Below are positions 36,061 through 48,725 of a stretch of 64,000 nt of DNA, in pieces. Below the pieces are notes generated by a model. It searched no databases. It was given only the letters and a program-made list of their open reading frames with translations, and was not told where the DNA came from. Origin of the DNA: Geosiphon pyriformis. Its lineage: Eukaryota; Glomeromycota; Glomeromycetes; Archaeosporales; Geosiphonaceae. Within the stretch, counting starts at the first letter, position 1. Every line of letters begins with the position of its first letter. Location of the stretch: assembly GCA_016748015.1 (NCBI GenBank), contig JAAOMT010000436.1, positions 244,091 to 308,090 on the forward strand, in the 5' to 3' direction. A program made the position numbers and the translations under genes.

Positions 36061-37871
36061 TTAATGTTGGTGTGGAGTTTTCCTGGTTTGTGGTGTATGA
36101 TGTATTGGTAATTAGCTAAAAATCCTGTCCATCAGGTTTGTTTTGTGTTCAGCTGGGTGTTTTTGTTTTGAAGCCATTTAAGTTCAATATTATCAGTGAT
36201 AATATCAAATTTTTTGGGTCTGAGGTAAAGGTTGAAGTGATGTAGGATCCAGATTACTGCTGCGGTTTCTAATTCTGTTACAGGGTAGTTCTTTTTGGCT
36301 GGCTTTAATGTTCTACTTGTATAAGCAATTACTCGCTCATTTCCATTGTCATCTAACTGTGATAGGATGGCACCAAAAGCAGTATAAGAAGCGTCAGTTG
36401 CTAACCGGAATTGGTTGCTAAAGTCTGAGTAGGCAAGAATTGGAGCTGTTGTGAGTTTTTTCTTAAGTATCTCGAAGGCATTTTGGTGTTCTTTTGTCTA
36501 TTTGTATTTGACATTTTTAGTAGTGAGCTGGTTGAGAGGTTTTGCAATTTCTGAGAATTCTTTGATGAATTTTCAGTAATAGGATGTTAATCCAATAAAT
36601 CTTCTTAATTCTGTGGTATTTTGTGGAGTCTTGAAGTTTTTGACAGTACTGATTTTTTTGGGGTCTGGTTTAATTCCATCTTTGCTAACAATGTGACCAA
36701 GAAAAGCTAAACTTGTTTTTCTGAAGTAGCATTTTTCAATGTTTAGTTTCAATCCTGCTTTCCGTAATCGTTGAAAAACTTCTCGTAGGTGAATTAAATG
36801 TAGCTCGAAAGATGGTAAATAAACATTAGTGTTATCAAGATAAACTACTACTGATTTCCAAAGGAGGCCTTTGTAAACAACATCCATGAGTCTTTGGAAT
36901 GTTGCTGGTGCATTGCATAATCCGAAAGGCATTACATTGAACTCGTAATTTCTTCCTTGAGTGGTGAATGCTGTTTTGGGGTGGTCTTTGGGATCCATAG
37001 CAACTTGTCAGTATCCACTCTCTAAATCTAATATTGAAAAGTATTTGGACTTTCCAAGGACATCCAACATGTCATCAATTCGGAAAAGAGGGTAGACATC
37101 CCCAATAGTGACACTGTTGAGTTGTCGGTAATCAACACAAAATCGTATCTTTCCATTTTTCTTTTTAACTAGGACCACAGATGAGACCCATGGGCTTATT
37201 GATGGTTGAATAAGCCCATTGTTAAGCATCCGTTGTACTTCTTCTTGGATAAATTGGTGACTTTCTGGGGCGACTTGGTAGGCTTGTTGTCGCCTTAGTT
37301 TGGCATCTCCTGTATAGATTTGGTGTTGAACCAAATCAGTTCTTCCTAAGTCATTGTTGTTTTTGGTGAAGATGTCAGCAAATTCTGCAATTAGCTCTTT
37401 GAGCTGGGTCTGTTGTTGTGGTTCAAGTTGTCCCATGTTGATTCGAGATAGTTTTTTCATGACAATATGGTAGTTTTCAGAGCTAGGATTTGGGTTGATT
37501 TTTGGTAGTGAATGTTCAATAATTTCAGGAAAATCAGGAACTGTTTGGGGTAATTCTTGTTAAAATATATTACTGTGAATAACTCCAATTTCTAAATTAT
37601 TTAATAAAATTATGGAGTAATTATTGGGGTTGTAAAAAGTAACTCGGACTTTCTTTGTTCCTTCTGGAATATAAATGTTTGGGATCGAAATATTATGTTC
37701 CAAGCAGACTTGTTCATTGGACTCAAAAATTTGTTGTGTGGTTGTTGGCTTTGTACAAGTGTAGATTTCCGGATGTTCTCCAAAGGGTAAGATGGTAATC
37801 GGTTGTGGAAGTCTGAGAATCTGGTGGGATTTGTTCTGTGTATTAAGAGCTATATTAACTGGAACTGTGAA
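36033..37871 (-). pseudogene. Gypsy-2 RT and RNase H
   Basis: RT: VQRMLNNGLIQPSISPWVSS, FCVDYRQLNSV, then a TGA at 37008-37010 at the Trp of SGYWQV, then MPFGLCNAPATFQRL and VVYLDNTNVY. The YLDD box is YLDN here, so the second catalytic Asp is Asn. RNase H has LATDASYTAFGAIL, a TAG at 36498-36500 at the Trp of the FEWTE block, and DIITDNIELKWL. It ends LSRMRQD and a TAA at 36033. It is probably catalytically dead. Confidence 0.87.
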
Positions 37872-38489
37872 TCATCCAGTTGAACCAAAACCTTGAGTTC
37901 CTCTATCACTTTTTCCTAATTGTTTTCTTTGATTGACTAGTTGCAAACCCGAAATGTTAATTAAGGGTAGGTAAATAGCTTGGGCAATTTTTTCAGCATG
38001 TTTGATCTTAAATGGTTTGTCAGTTTCATTTTGAAACATTACTGTTATGTTTCCAGTATATCCAGCATCAATTATTCCTCCTCTGACATTGATTCTTTTG
38101 CTTGCCAGAGAGGACCAGGAGGCAATTTGAACCATTGCTCCTGGTGGGATTTCGAGTGCAATTTTGAGGTTGATTTTTGTGAGAGATTTGGGTTTGAAAA
38201 CAAGAGTATTCTTGCCTGGATATCTTAGGTCATATCCAGCATCAATTTCGTGTGCTTTTTCAGGTTTTATTCCTTGTCTGTTGTTGTTAAGGTATTTAAG
38301 TTGTAAGGCAGGCTGATTTTCAATAAGGTAGATGGGTGTTGTTTTAATTTCTTCCATTTCTTCAGGTTCTCCAAATTCAATTTTATTCTTATCATTTTCG
38401 CTGGGTAAAGAGATACTAAGAGCATAGCATTCAGGACACCATTGTTCATCGCAAGGGATAATGCATTCTTCATATAGCCTAATGTTCAT
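37872..38489 (-). CDS. Gypsy-2 dUTPase region of the polyprotein
   Basis: Residues about 62-205 carry the motifs AHEIDAGYDL, SWSSLASKR, GGIIDAGYTGN, EKIAQAIYLP and RGTQGFGSTG. The catalytic Asp of GGIIDAGY is present. A Cys pair (CDEQWCPEC) lies upstream, like the Cys cluster in Gypsy-1. It is in frame with the protease and RT; a stop separates it from the RT side. It is a polyprotein domain, not a host gene. Confidence 0.9.
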   Translation of the reverse strand: MNIRLYEECIIPCDEQWCPECYALSISLPSENDKNKIEFGEPEEMEEIKTTPIYLIENQPALQLKYLNNNRQGIKPEKAHEIDAGYDLRYPGKNTLVFKPKSLTKINLKIALEIPPGAMVQIASWSSLASKRINVRGGIIDAGYTGNITVMFQNETDKPFKIKHAEKIAQAIYLPLINISGLQLVNQRKQLGKSDRGTQGFGSTG

Positions 38490-39899
38490 TTGCTCTAATC
38501 ATTGAATTTAAGCTTCTTGGGTCGGGTAGGTGTGACTTGCAATTTGGTAGTAGACTTCTACTTTATCTTCGTAATCGAATCCAGCCAATTCCATAGTGTA
38601 TTCAATATATTCTGCTTCCTTCATTTAACAAACATCTTCTTGGGTAGCTCCATTAATTAATGCCATTGCTAAGTCGAAAATCATCTCAGCATCATGAGAG
38701 TAGTGATAAAGTTTGTTGAGAGCACTGTTGTATGCTGCATTAAAGGGTGTTCCTCTTTTTACTTTTTCTGAAATTGATAAAGCATATTGGCAGGTCTGAT
38801 TGCAGATGCCTCTTCTCATTGCTACATCAATCCAATTGCATTCTTCCAGTAGCATATCTCCACAAGTCAAACAAGAGGTGTTGTCCCATTTTTTACTTCT
38901 TTTTATTAGATGGCCCCATCGCTCTCTGTGACAAGTCTTGCAGTAATAACAAGTATGATTCTCATATTCTTCTTCAGGTGAAATGCAGACTCTCATTGAC
39001 GATAGTTTCTTGTGGCAGTTCTTACATTTAAGGGGAATATAGGGGCGTTGTTTTCTTGGTTCAGGTTTTGAGTAAGGTATATTCCATTCAGAGGTTTCAA
39101 GTTTAGTGTGTGGGATAAAATGTTCTTGTTCTGTTTCATCAGCCCAGTTGGACATTGATCCAAGAGCCATGAATATTTCGATTATTGGTTTTTCTTCTTC
39201 TGGTTCAAATTCAAAAGCTGGGGCTTTTTCAGAGCATTTGTTGAATGTACCACAAATGGCAGGTATCCAGGCGTGTTGTCCTTGGTAGGAGATTGTTAAC
39301 TCTTGTGTTTCCCAATTCAGATTAGCATTGGCTTTTTGAAGCCAATCATTTCCGACAAGAGCTTGGTACTGGGGTGCGTCCATTATAAGAACTTTAACTG
39401 GAATGGTGATTCCATCAAGAGTGAATGGAAAATTGTCAATTTTTCCTACTGGGGTCTTTTTTATGCCATCGGCAGTGACAATTACTGTTTGAGCTGGTTG
39501 GTCGACATTTTTTTTCAACTGTTGTATTAACTGGTAGGTAATAATGCTTCCGGCGAATTCACTGTCTAGGATTAAGCAAATTGGCTTTCCTTTTACTTCA
39601 GCTTCTGTGTACATTGCAGTGATGGCTTTTTGTTCATTAGCTGCTGCATTGCTAAGCAAGAATGGTGATTCATTTGCTTCAAATTCAAAAGGAAAAATAT
39701 CAGAAAGATTGGCGTTTTCAGCAATTCGGGCTGGTGGAATAGTGGTGTGGTTATAAGAAGAGTTTCGTTGTTGTTGTGCTACAGCTCTACCTTCCGAGAG
39801 TGCAGTATGGTGAAAATCCTGTTCTTCTGGCATTGTTAAATAATTGGGTTGAGTGTGGTAATAATTGGGTCTTGGTTGAGTGGTATTTCGGGGAACCAA
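38490..39899 (-). pseudogene. Gypsy-2 protease and Cys-rich module
   Basis: The protease motif reads LILDSEFAGSII: the Asp is kept but Gly of the triad is Glu (GGA to GAA). The flap-like ALVGNDWLQKANA follows. The module after it (LKCKNCHKKL, YYCKTCHRER, CLTCGDML, CNWIDV, CNQTCQY) reads through and matches the broken one in Gypsy-1. The part of 38490-38624 before the dUTPase is linker. Confidence 0.82.
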
Positions 39900-41645
39900 T
39901 TGGTTGTTCGAACTGATTCTACTGTTGTTTACTTGGTATCGGTTTTGTGGTGTAAATTGATTTTGTGTAATCAGTCTTTGAGCAGGTACTTAATAAAGTT
40001 GTGTGGGTGGTTGTTGGTATTGCTGTTGGATTGATTGTGGAGTGGGCTAATAATAGTTATTTTGGTATTGGGGTCTTGGTGAATAGTAAGCTGGTGGTGA
40101 TGGTTGATAATAAGATTGCTGTGGTGGAGAATAATGTTGATTACCCCTATTTTGTTGGTCTCGTTGCAGCTTTCTGCAATCTCTTTTTCAGTGGCCAGAG
40201 ATTCCACAGTAATAACAATTCTGGGGCTGGTTATTGGAAAGTGGTGCAAAGTTATTTTGATTTCGTCTTTGGGGTGGTTAATATCTTTGGGGTTGTTGTT
40301 GTTGTTGATTGGTAAAATAATTTTTGACCTTCTTTGTAAGTTGGTCAATTTTTTCCTCAGCTGCTGAGCTGGTTTCTCCAATTGCCAAATTTACAAGTTT
40401 TGTACAATTGGCTTCTTCCATGGCCATTTCGTATCTTTTTACATGCTGTATGACAGAGTTTAAATCTTCTGGCGTGTGTGAGTGAACCTTTTTAATTAGT
40501 TTATCTTTTAGACCAGCAATAAATTGATCCAAGATTTGAGCATTGAAATAATAATCGTTTGTCTCGAGTTGGTGAATCCGTTTGAGAAGTTTGTTGAATT
40601 TCCCAATATAAGTCATAACGGATTCGGAGAGTTCTTGTTTGATATTTCAAAAACAATTGCGAAGAGTGATGGAGGTATTATTGTTGGTGAACTGTTCAAG
40701 AAAGGCTGCTTTAAAAGCATTCCAATCATTGAATGAGGCGGCAAGGTTTTCAAACCATTCTCCTGCTGTTCCTTTAAGAAAGTAGGGAATTGTTCTTAAC
40801 ATTCTGGTAGTGTTCCATCCATTTGCATCTTCAGTTTTAGTAACTTGGTTGAGCCATTCTTGGGAACTGGTCTCAATATCTTCTCCATTGAATTCAGAGA
40901 TTTTTGTGATGTATGTTGTCATTTCATTTTCTTCATTTTTACTGTCTATTGGTTCTTCTTTGGTTATTTCAGAGTTGTTTTCTTTATTTGCTGCTGTCTC
41001 AGAGTGTTCACTTTGATTTTCAGCTAGAAAATCAAGGAGATTGGAACTAGTTTGAAGAGGTTCTTGTTGTCTAATGGGACTTCTGAGTGATGTAAAATCT
41101 TCTGGTCTTGCAAATCAATTCAAGAGTGAATTAGGTGTTTGTGCTTGTGCAAGTGAAGCTGGAAAATGTGTAATAGTAAGTGGAAGTTTTGAGCTGGTTC
41201 CTTGTTCAGGTGTTTGTAGATGTTTGAATGATATTTTAGGAGTATTGGGTGTTGTGTGAACAGGTTGGTTATCTTTTTGTCTTTTGTTGCTACTGGTTTC
41301 AGGTTCAGATTCGAGTTCAAAGGCAAATTGTGCATTTGCAGGATATTTTTCTTCACAGAATTGAATGATATTATAATCGAGTTCCTCAAAATAAGTAGCG
41401 CAAGCTTCAGCACTAATGTTTTCTGATTCAGTGTTGGAATAGTGTAGTATGTTCTCAAGAAAATCTCTTTTAACTGTTGTAATGTTATAGTTCTCAAAGA
41501 GGTAGTCATTGATTCGATTTTCGATGTATTGAAAAAGTGTTTTCTTGAAAGCTATGATTCTGTCGCGTATTTCAAATCATTGTTTGCAGTGTGTGTAAAT
41601 CGATTGATAGTACTCTAAGGTTGTGATGTCTGAGGCGGTCGCCAC
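39900..41645 (-). pseudogene. Gypsy-2 gag
   Basis: The frame starts at GTG (41645-41643) in CAAAGTGGCG; the nearest upstream in-frame codon of note is a TAA about seven codons before, and there is no ATG. Domains: an N-terminal helical part (TTLEYYQSIYTHC), a gag domain at 40647-40922 (TIPYFLKGTAGEWF, FKAAFLEQF), and a zinc knuckle CYYCGISGH then TGA (40188-40190) then KRDC. More TGAs at 41577 and 41115 are in plausible Trp positions. A Gln/Tyr/Pro-rich linker leads to the protease. Confidence 0.82.
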
Positions 41646-41664
41646 TTTGAATTTGTTGCTGTGT

Positions 41665-41687
41665 TATTTTTGTGGGAGAGCACCAAA
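41665..41687 (-). promoter_or_regulatory. Gypsy-2 primer binding site
   Basis: The minus strand after the 5' LTR reads TTTGGTGCTCTCCCAC. TGG would pair with the tRNA CCA end. Elements 3a, 3b and Gypsy-4 have similar TGGTGCT-type starts, so they may use related primers. The tRNA is not identified. Confidence 0.6.
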
Positions 41688-42640
41688 TGTTACTGGAGGT
41701 TTTTGGTCTTTTTTCTGTAATGTTCTTAATACTTATTTGCTGTGAATTCACATTTTTAGGAAGTAGTTGAACCTCCAATAACTGAATTTATCTTCAAATT
41801 ATCTCCTATAATTTGAACTTACTGGACTTATGAGTGGAATGGCCCGTACCAGTTGCTTTATGTAGTTATGTTGTAGTAAACGTCAACTCTTTCCTAAGAA
41901 TTGCTCATCTGAAAGCTCACTAAAAATGTGTAGTTACTTTGCTGTAAAAGTCAACTCTTCTACAGGAATCTTGTCTGTAGGCTACCCTAATGATTGTAAT
42001 AAAAAAAGAAACGAAAAATAAAAGAAGTATAAAAGAAATAGGATTTTATCAAGGGAAATGTTTTCTATCCAGGCCTGGAGTCACTAACAGTTTACTGAAA
42101 TTGGTAGCTAATCAATTTCGAAATGTTAGTTGGTTTTTGGGGATTTTCCAAGGGCAATAATTAAAAAATTTGGTTTTTCAAATTATTTGGTATTTATTTC
42201 TTTTTGTGTGTGTAGAAATGGTTCTAAGTGATAAATCTAAAGTAAGATACATTTCCTCAAAGAGAGAAGCTTTTCTTTTATACAACTTGTTATAACACTA
42301 TTCTATGAACTTGAACTTTGCTATTTTCTACAATTTTGCTGAACTAAAGATACATTTCGGCGAACTATTAGATATTTCAGTGAACTATCAATTATTTTGG
42401 CAAATTTCTACAAATTTCAGTGAACTTCTGAATGTTACATAGTTTGGGGTATTGCATGATTGATCATCGCAATTAGGTTACATTTGTGTTGTATACAATT
42501 TGGGTTATTAATTAAATGATAATTTCGGACATTTTTGCTAATATAATAAGTGATCATTTGACGATAATATATGCTAATTAATGATAGGAATTATAAAATA
42601 ATTTCATGCTAAATAATATCTCTAATTTTGTCTGGTAACA
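41688..42640 (-). repeat. Gypsy-2 5' LTR (right)
   Basis: 953 bp, TGTTACTGGAGG to TCTGGTAACA, the partner of 32832-33789. It should drive minus-strand transcription from its left side outward. Confidence 0.92.
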
Positions 42641-42644
42641 ATGT

Positions 42645-45600
42645 CTAACAATTAATGCTAAACAAAATTATTGGCCATATAAGAAAAAACATAATCTGAA
42701 ATCTCAATACCACCACAATACAAACATAACACACTAGGATAATGCTTATTATATAAGTATTTTTAAACAGCAATAGGCAGTTAATAGTACAAAGCTTTTA
42801 TAAAGTATATATAAGTATTAGCAGTATATTTACTAGTAAAACCAGTAGCCATATGCAAATCAGAATGCCACACTATAAATAAACCAAGCCAGTTGACATC
42901 TAAAAACAAACTACTAATTAGAACTTTAAAACCAGAACCAACTTTCCAATGTGTACAATAAATAAACCAAAATATCTTATAAATAAAATATCTAAAGTTA
43001 TCAGAAACAATATTACTCTCAGCCATAATATAATAGTCTTTCAATTAAAGAGGAAGGTACCAAAAAGAAAAAAAAGCAGTGTCAGTAAATGCATCAATAC
43101 ATTTGTTACTTAAGACACCTGAATGATTCTTCACTTTGTACCAGCTAACATTTAACTTCTTTTCATAAATAACATTTACAATGTGCCAATGTTTAATCCA
43201 ACACCAATTCTAAAATTTGAACACTCCAAATCCAACTCTGATTTGCATATATCTAAAGCAGCCTGATTGTCTGTAAAAAGGCAAACCAAATTAAGAAAGA
43301 AGACACACTTAAAAGCCAATGCAATAATCTACAATTCTGCCAAAGTAGAAGACATCAAACTAAACATTCTGACACCCAAACCCAAGTTTATGTCCTTAAA
43401 AAAACCATTACACTAGTCTTTATGTTAACCTTCTCCAAGTTTTTCAAAGATCCATCTGTGTAGACTAAAAGACTATTAGCATCAACACCCAATAAGCAGT
43501 CACAAGCTATTTCAAATTTACAAGACTCAAAAATATTCAAAAAATCAATAGCATTTAGAAAAAGAGGGCATGTAGAAGAGAAATTCACACTATTAAAAAA
43601 GTTAACAGAAAGCTCAAACTATTTAGGAACAGGGCCATATGAGTCCAATCTCTTTCAATACTTGAAGATTTTCCAATTGAAATAGCACTATTTTTATTGT
43701 AAAGCTGGTTTATAAAAGCAATATTATACTATTGAAAAAAAGAAAAAAACTTAAAAAATTTAGACTTGCCAAGAACAATTAACATGGAGATTCCACCATA
43801 ATAACAAAAAAAATTGTTTATAAGGTTACTTAAAGACAAATTACACTCAAAAAAAATTTGAATCATAGCTGTTAAAAAATTATTAGAAACACTGACCTTA
43901 ATACAAACTGGAAAAACCAAAAGATAAAACAGATACCAAGACAGAACTTGCAAATCATGAGACTTGTATAAGAATAAATGACTTAAAATTTCAACAGAGT
44001 TTACAAAACATACAACAAAAGCCACTTTGCTTTCAGCCTGAATTTGCTCAAAAGTCTTCAAACCATACAATAAAGAATGGTAGAATGCATTATTAGAAAA
44101 ATCAAGAGACAGACTGAACTTCAATTTTAAGCTTTTGCAAATTAAAGCATCCTATTTATTACATACACCAATAGGAACAAAGCTAAATTGCATTTTGTAG
44201 CTAACAATAAGCTGGAAAACTGCTAACACCAAATACAAAAACTGCTTATTAGAAATGGTCTTTCTTAAAAAAGATTGGCAAAAAACCAGATATCCAAATG
44301 TGTTTTAGCCAAGTTGTGTTTTAACAAACTCTCAATAGATAAAAAAATACCTAAATAGCAATAGAAATAAGTGAATTGCTGATTAATAAAAAAGAGCATT
44401 CAACTCTGTAATTGATTGGAATGACCACTATTTTGTCATTATTAATAGAAATGTTATTGATCTAAAAAAAATTACTAGCAATATTGAGAATGTATTGGGT
44501 AGTAGTTTGGCTGTTACCAATCTAGATTATATTATTGGCAAAAGCACCAGCAGCAAGAAAAAATATTAGTCTGACTTGAGATTTTGAATGACCAATCTTG
44601 GCAATAAAATAAAAGTTTAACTTATACTCATATACACTTTCCTGTCTTTTGATCTCACACAAAAGAAGATCATAAAATATGCATCAAAGAAGGAGTAAAA
44701 CCACCTTTTCTTAATCCAAACTATCATGCATTCAGTATTTACTCATCAATTCAAAGTCAGTTATAACTCTGTTGACACAATCATTGTAAATACTGCCAAA
44801 AAATTTAATAAATTTGCCACACATCTTAATTCTAACCAGGCTTTTTTTAAAATATTCTTACCCAACTAAATCATAAGCCTTCTATATGTTTTGCAAAACT
44901 AGCCAGAATTTGCAGTTTTTCTCTAAAACATTCTTAATTACCAAATCAATAACAAAAATAGGAGATTGAATCATTGTATTTTTTAAAACTGAAAATTTGT
45001 TTTCACAAAAAACATCAAAAGTGCTATATGTTAAAGATATTCTGTCAGAGAAGATTTTGAAAAGTAGTTTATAAGCAGTTTCAATCAAATTGATAGGTCA
45101 AATGTTTGTAAGTATGTTTTTCTACTTATATGGTTTGGAAATCATTGAGACCCAAGTTTTCTTTCAAACATTGGGCACTGATTTACAAAACAAACAAAAA
45201 TTCAAAAGCACCAAAAGCATATTCAAAATCAAATTGTTACAATGTTTTCAAAGTTCATTCAAATACTAGAAAGACCAAATAGCTTTGTTATTAGACAGAT
45301 TAGAAACTACACTGAGCAATTCATTAAAACTAATTAGACATATTACACTAGAGAAAGCATCATCAAAAATGTATTCCAATAGTTAATACTAATAAGGCCA
45401 ATTACTAAAGATATCTGTAACCACTTTATATTTTCTAATTCAGCCCTCCATAATCTTATCAACTTTGGTTTTGACCAGATCAGATTCCAGAATCAGTTTA
45501 TCATCAACAATCAGATGGTTTAGTACCACTTTGTAAAAGAGATGCTTCAATACACTTCTGATAGTATGACTTTTGTTCACTTTAAAATCTTCCATTTTTT

Positions 45601-46850
45601 TATTAATTGCTGACCTGATCTGAGATTTTTTAGTACACTCCAATTCCAACATCTTAGAAAATTGATAAAACTTTCTAGTTTTGGCCAAAACTGACTTAAT
45701 AGCATCAAAATAAAACTCCAAAAAAAAAAAATTTCACCACAAAAGCATTAATAACATCAAGACCATTCTACATATTCAGTAATAACACAAACTTATCATA
45801 AGAAGCCAGACAAAAGGCTTTAACCATCTTAAACACCAAAAGTTCTAGCTTGTAAAATCTGGAAGATTCTTTAGTGAAGACATCATTATAGTCTTTAAAC
45901 CATTTTTTCTTAAAAATATTATTAGCTAACAGACACAATGTCTTGTGAATAATATTCTATATTGCATCCAATCTGAAAATCTTTTAAACACAATAAACTT
46001 ATTAAAAAACATAGCAGCATTTGCCACTGTGGCTTCCTTAAACTTGGCTCATTTGATATTATTAACACTTTTAAAATTGAATTTTCAATGATCTTTATTT
46101 GTCTGTTTGCAAAAAGAATTCAATTTTACATTTAACAATTCACTCAAATTCACCAATACAAAAACTGTCTGATAATTAGTATTAAAGTGTTTACCAACAT
46201 CTAAAACATCACAACCTATCACTGCATTAATCAGATTTAAGAAAACAAACATGTAATCAATTGTTCTTTTAACACCTCTTGAATTCTTTCATGTAGGACT
46301 TTTTATAACCAAACTTTTTGACAAAGAATTGACCAACCCCAAATCAAGACACTTCTTGAAATTAGTACACCTTTATAAGCTGTTCTTATTAAAATTTTTA
46401 CTCAAGATAACAAAAGAAGATTTATTTACAGTTTTCACAATCAAAAAGTTGATCTTACCAGCTTGAAACAAATACACAGCCAGAGCAGCATCAGCATACA
46501 GTCTCAAAATTGAAACAGATAACTTATTTTTGAAAAACAGCTTAATAGACAAAAGCCTATTAGCAACCTCTAAAATTTTGTATACATGTTTTGCCAAACC
46601 AATGTTTATTATAATTGCAACTTCAGAGCCCAGATAATCAAACTCCAAACCAGAAGTAAACACTCAAACACCATCAAACTTATCCATAATTCACAAACAA
46701 ATCTTATTCCTCAATTTTGTTTCAATAATAAAAGAGACTAAATTGTTCATTTTTTTATGTCAATGAACAATATTTGCTTGCTTGGCAAGATTGTTTATAC
46801 TCTTAATATTGTACATAGCTATTTTCTAAATTAGATTAGTCATTGTTAAG
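42645..46850 (-). pseudogene. LINE-C ORF2 remnant
   Basis: Fragments align with LINE-A ORF2 in order: the RNase H part around 43388-43588 (VYTDGSLKNLEKV), the connection domain at 43729-44124 (YGLKTFEQIQAESKVAF), RT at 44882-45088 (MIETAYKLLFKIFSDRIS), the thumb/linker at 45440-45721 (NKSHTIRSVLKH) and the endonuclease at 46373-46663 (FTSGLEFDYLGSEVAI). All are separated by many stops and frame breaks. There is no functional product. Confidence 0.8.
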
Positions 46851-47162
46851 AAAAGATGTTTGAATCTAATTCAAAGTTTTCCACTTTAGCCATCAAAATC
46901 CATAATTGTGTTTGACAAATTGTTCAAAGTTTCTTCTATTTTTGAAACAACTAAAAGATCAAAACTGTTACTTCCACAATAGTCTCAACACTAATAATCA
47001 CATCTAAACTCTTATTTATTACTATATTTACCTCTTGATTTTGTAATGAAAGAATTATTAATAGCTGACATCCAAGACTAGACTGAGAAACCATTGGCCT
47101 GAATGAGTCCAATTTTTTAGCCAGCTTGACCACTTGCTCTACAAAGCTATTAAAATTGTGCT
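46851..47162 (-). pseudogene. LINE-C ORF1 C-terminal remnant
   Basis: It contains LAKKLDSFRPMVSQSSLGCQ, matching the LINE-A ORF1 tail (FGPMVSQSSPGCQP). It is cut at 47162 by the LTR of element 3b. The rest of ORF1 is not in the window. Confidence 0.75.
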
Positions 47163-47870
47163 GTTACTTATAGAATATAGAAATCATAATAGTATATATA
47201 TTAGCCAATCAGAAGTAGATATAGTAAAATATGAAATTTCAGAATTCTTTTTAGAGGAATTACAGGATTCCAAGAATTACAGAATTCTCATATGAGGAAT
47301 CACAGGATTCCAGAATTCCAGGATTTCTCTTAAGGAATTATAGGATTTTAGAAATTTTAGAATTCCTGATAGGAAGAATTAAAGAATTGAGAAATCTCAA
47401 ATATGTATATATAGCAGTAGTATTAAAAGTAAAAAAAACAGATTTCTTAGTTTGCACTTCCCTTTTTATCTATTTTCTAATTGCTTCAAGAATAGTTTAT
47501 ATCTGCTAAAGTAAAATCATTAAAGTATCAATAAAAATACTTATCTATATTCAATTCATGCTGTTATTATTTGATTAAGAAATATTTATTAAACTCTAAC
47601 TATTAATACTTTATGTTGATAGCTGTTGATACTTAATTACACTAAAACAATAGCTTTTAATCATGACTATTAACAGAATACTAACTTAATTGTTTTGGCT
47701 TAATTTTTTTATTTTTTTTATTTTTTTTTGTTTGTTTCTTGTTGTTTACTAATTGATTAAAAATCAATATGCAGAATTATTAACATCAAAAGAATTGGTA
47801 AAAGATCTGTAAAACAAAAATAAAACACTTATAGAATTGAGAATAGCTTACCAGAAGGATTACTGGCCAC

Positions 47871-48725
47871 TGTTACAGGTGATTATTTGGAGTCTTAAAT
47901 TAAATAACAAACTCATAATTTGGTGCTCAATTTATATAATGTTGCTGGTAATATCTGAAGGTGTTATTTGTCTGAAGGTTTTGGTTAAGTCTTTTGTATA
48001 ATGGACAAAAATTCCAATATGGTTTTCTTTTAATGGAGTTTTAAGTATCAACCCATGGGTTAAAGTAATTGTTGTTTATTGCTTCTCAAAATTACAATTC
48101 TGTTAATTCTTATCTCAGTGTGATGGCCAGCAATTTTCTGGTAAACTATTCTCAAATCTGAGTATCTACTTTTATTTCTGGGTCTTTTACTAGTGCTATA
48201 TCCTGACATTAATAACTCAGTGCTTAATTCTTTTAATCAATTTAGTGAACAACAAAAGAAAATAAAAGAAAATAAAGAAAATAAAAGAAAATAAAGAAAT
48301 AAAGAAAATAAAATAAGAAATAGTGTCCTGTCAATAGCTGTAATCAAGAGCTATTGTGTCAGCAGGTTAAGTAATAGATAATAACATGAATTTAAGAATA
48401 ATAGATAATTTTATTAATATGGGAGTGATTTTATTTCAAGTTATAGTATTCTATCTTTTGAAGAAAGGGTATTTAATAATTATGACTTACAAGTCTAATT
48501 GACTCTGAGAGTCTTATTGACTCTCAGTCTTCTTAACTTTGAGCCTAATTGACTAATTTTCTAGCTTTTAATATTACTGCTATATATACATAAATTTATG
48601 TTCTACAAGATTGCTCACATTTCCAAGCAATATGCTATGATTTTTTGAGCAATGTGTTCACATGCTAACTACTACTCCCTTATTGGTCTATTATTTTCTA
48701 TATCAGTTTTTCTTTATAAGTAATA
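47871..48725 (-). repeat. Element 3a 3' LTR (left)
   Basis: It starts TGTTACAGGTGATTATTTGG and ends with a decayed GTAATA. Inside, 48250-48310 is an AAAGAAAAT microsatellite also present in the right copy. Confidence 0.75.

Larger units (their letters stand above)
32832..42640 (-). mobile_element. Gypsy-2: second dUTPase-bearing Ty3/Gypsy element
   Basis: A 9.8 kb element with LTRs at 32832-33789 and 41688-42640, which are very similar, so it is fairly young. It is coded on the minus strand and inserted in LINE-C with a 4-bp duplication ATGT (32828-32831, 42641-42644). Gag, protease, Cys-rich module, dUTPase, RT and RNase H are in one frame from 41645 to 36033, about 1,870 codons broken only by point stops. 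Integrase is in -1, and a 3' ORF of 242 codons follows. Confidence 0.94.
32250..47162 (-). mobile_element. LINE-C: AT-decayed LINE, split by Gypsy-2
   Basis: This is the third copy of the LINE family, minus strand. The 3' part (32250-32831) begins with the same end as LINE-A (AAGTGAGATCTAAACACTACCTA). After Gypsy-2 (32832-42640) it resumes at 42645 and runs through RNase H, RT and endonuclease to ORF1, ending at 47162 where element 3b begins. The ATGT duplication flanks Gypsy-2. It is much richer in A/T than LINE-A or LINE-B. Confidence 0.88.
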
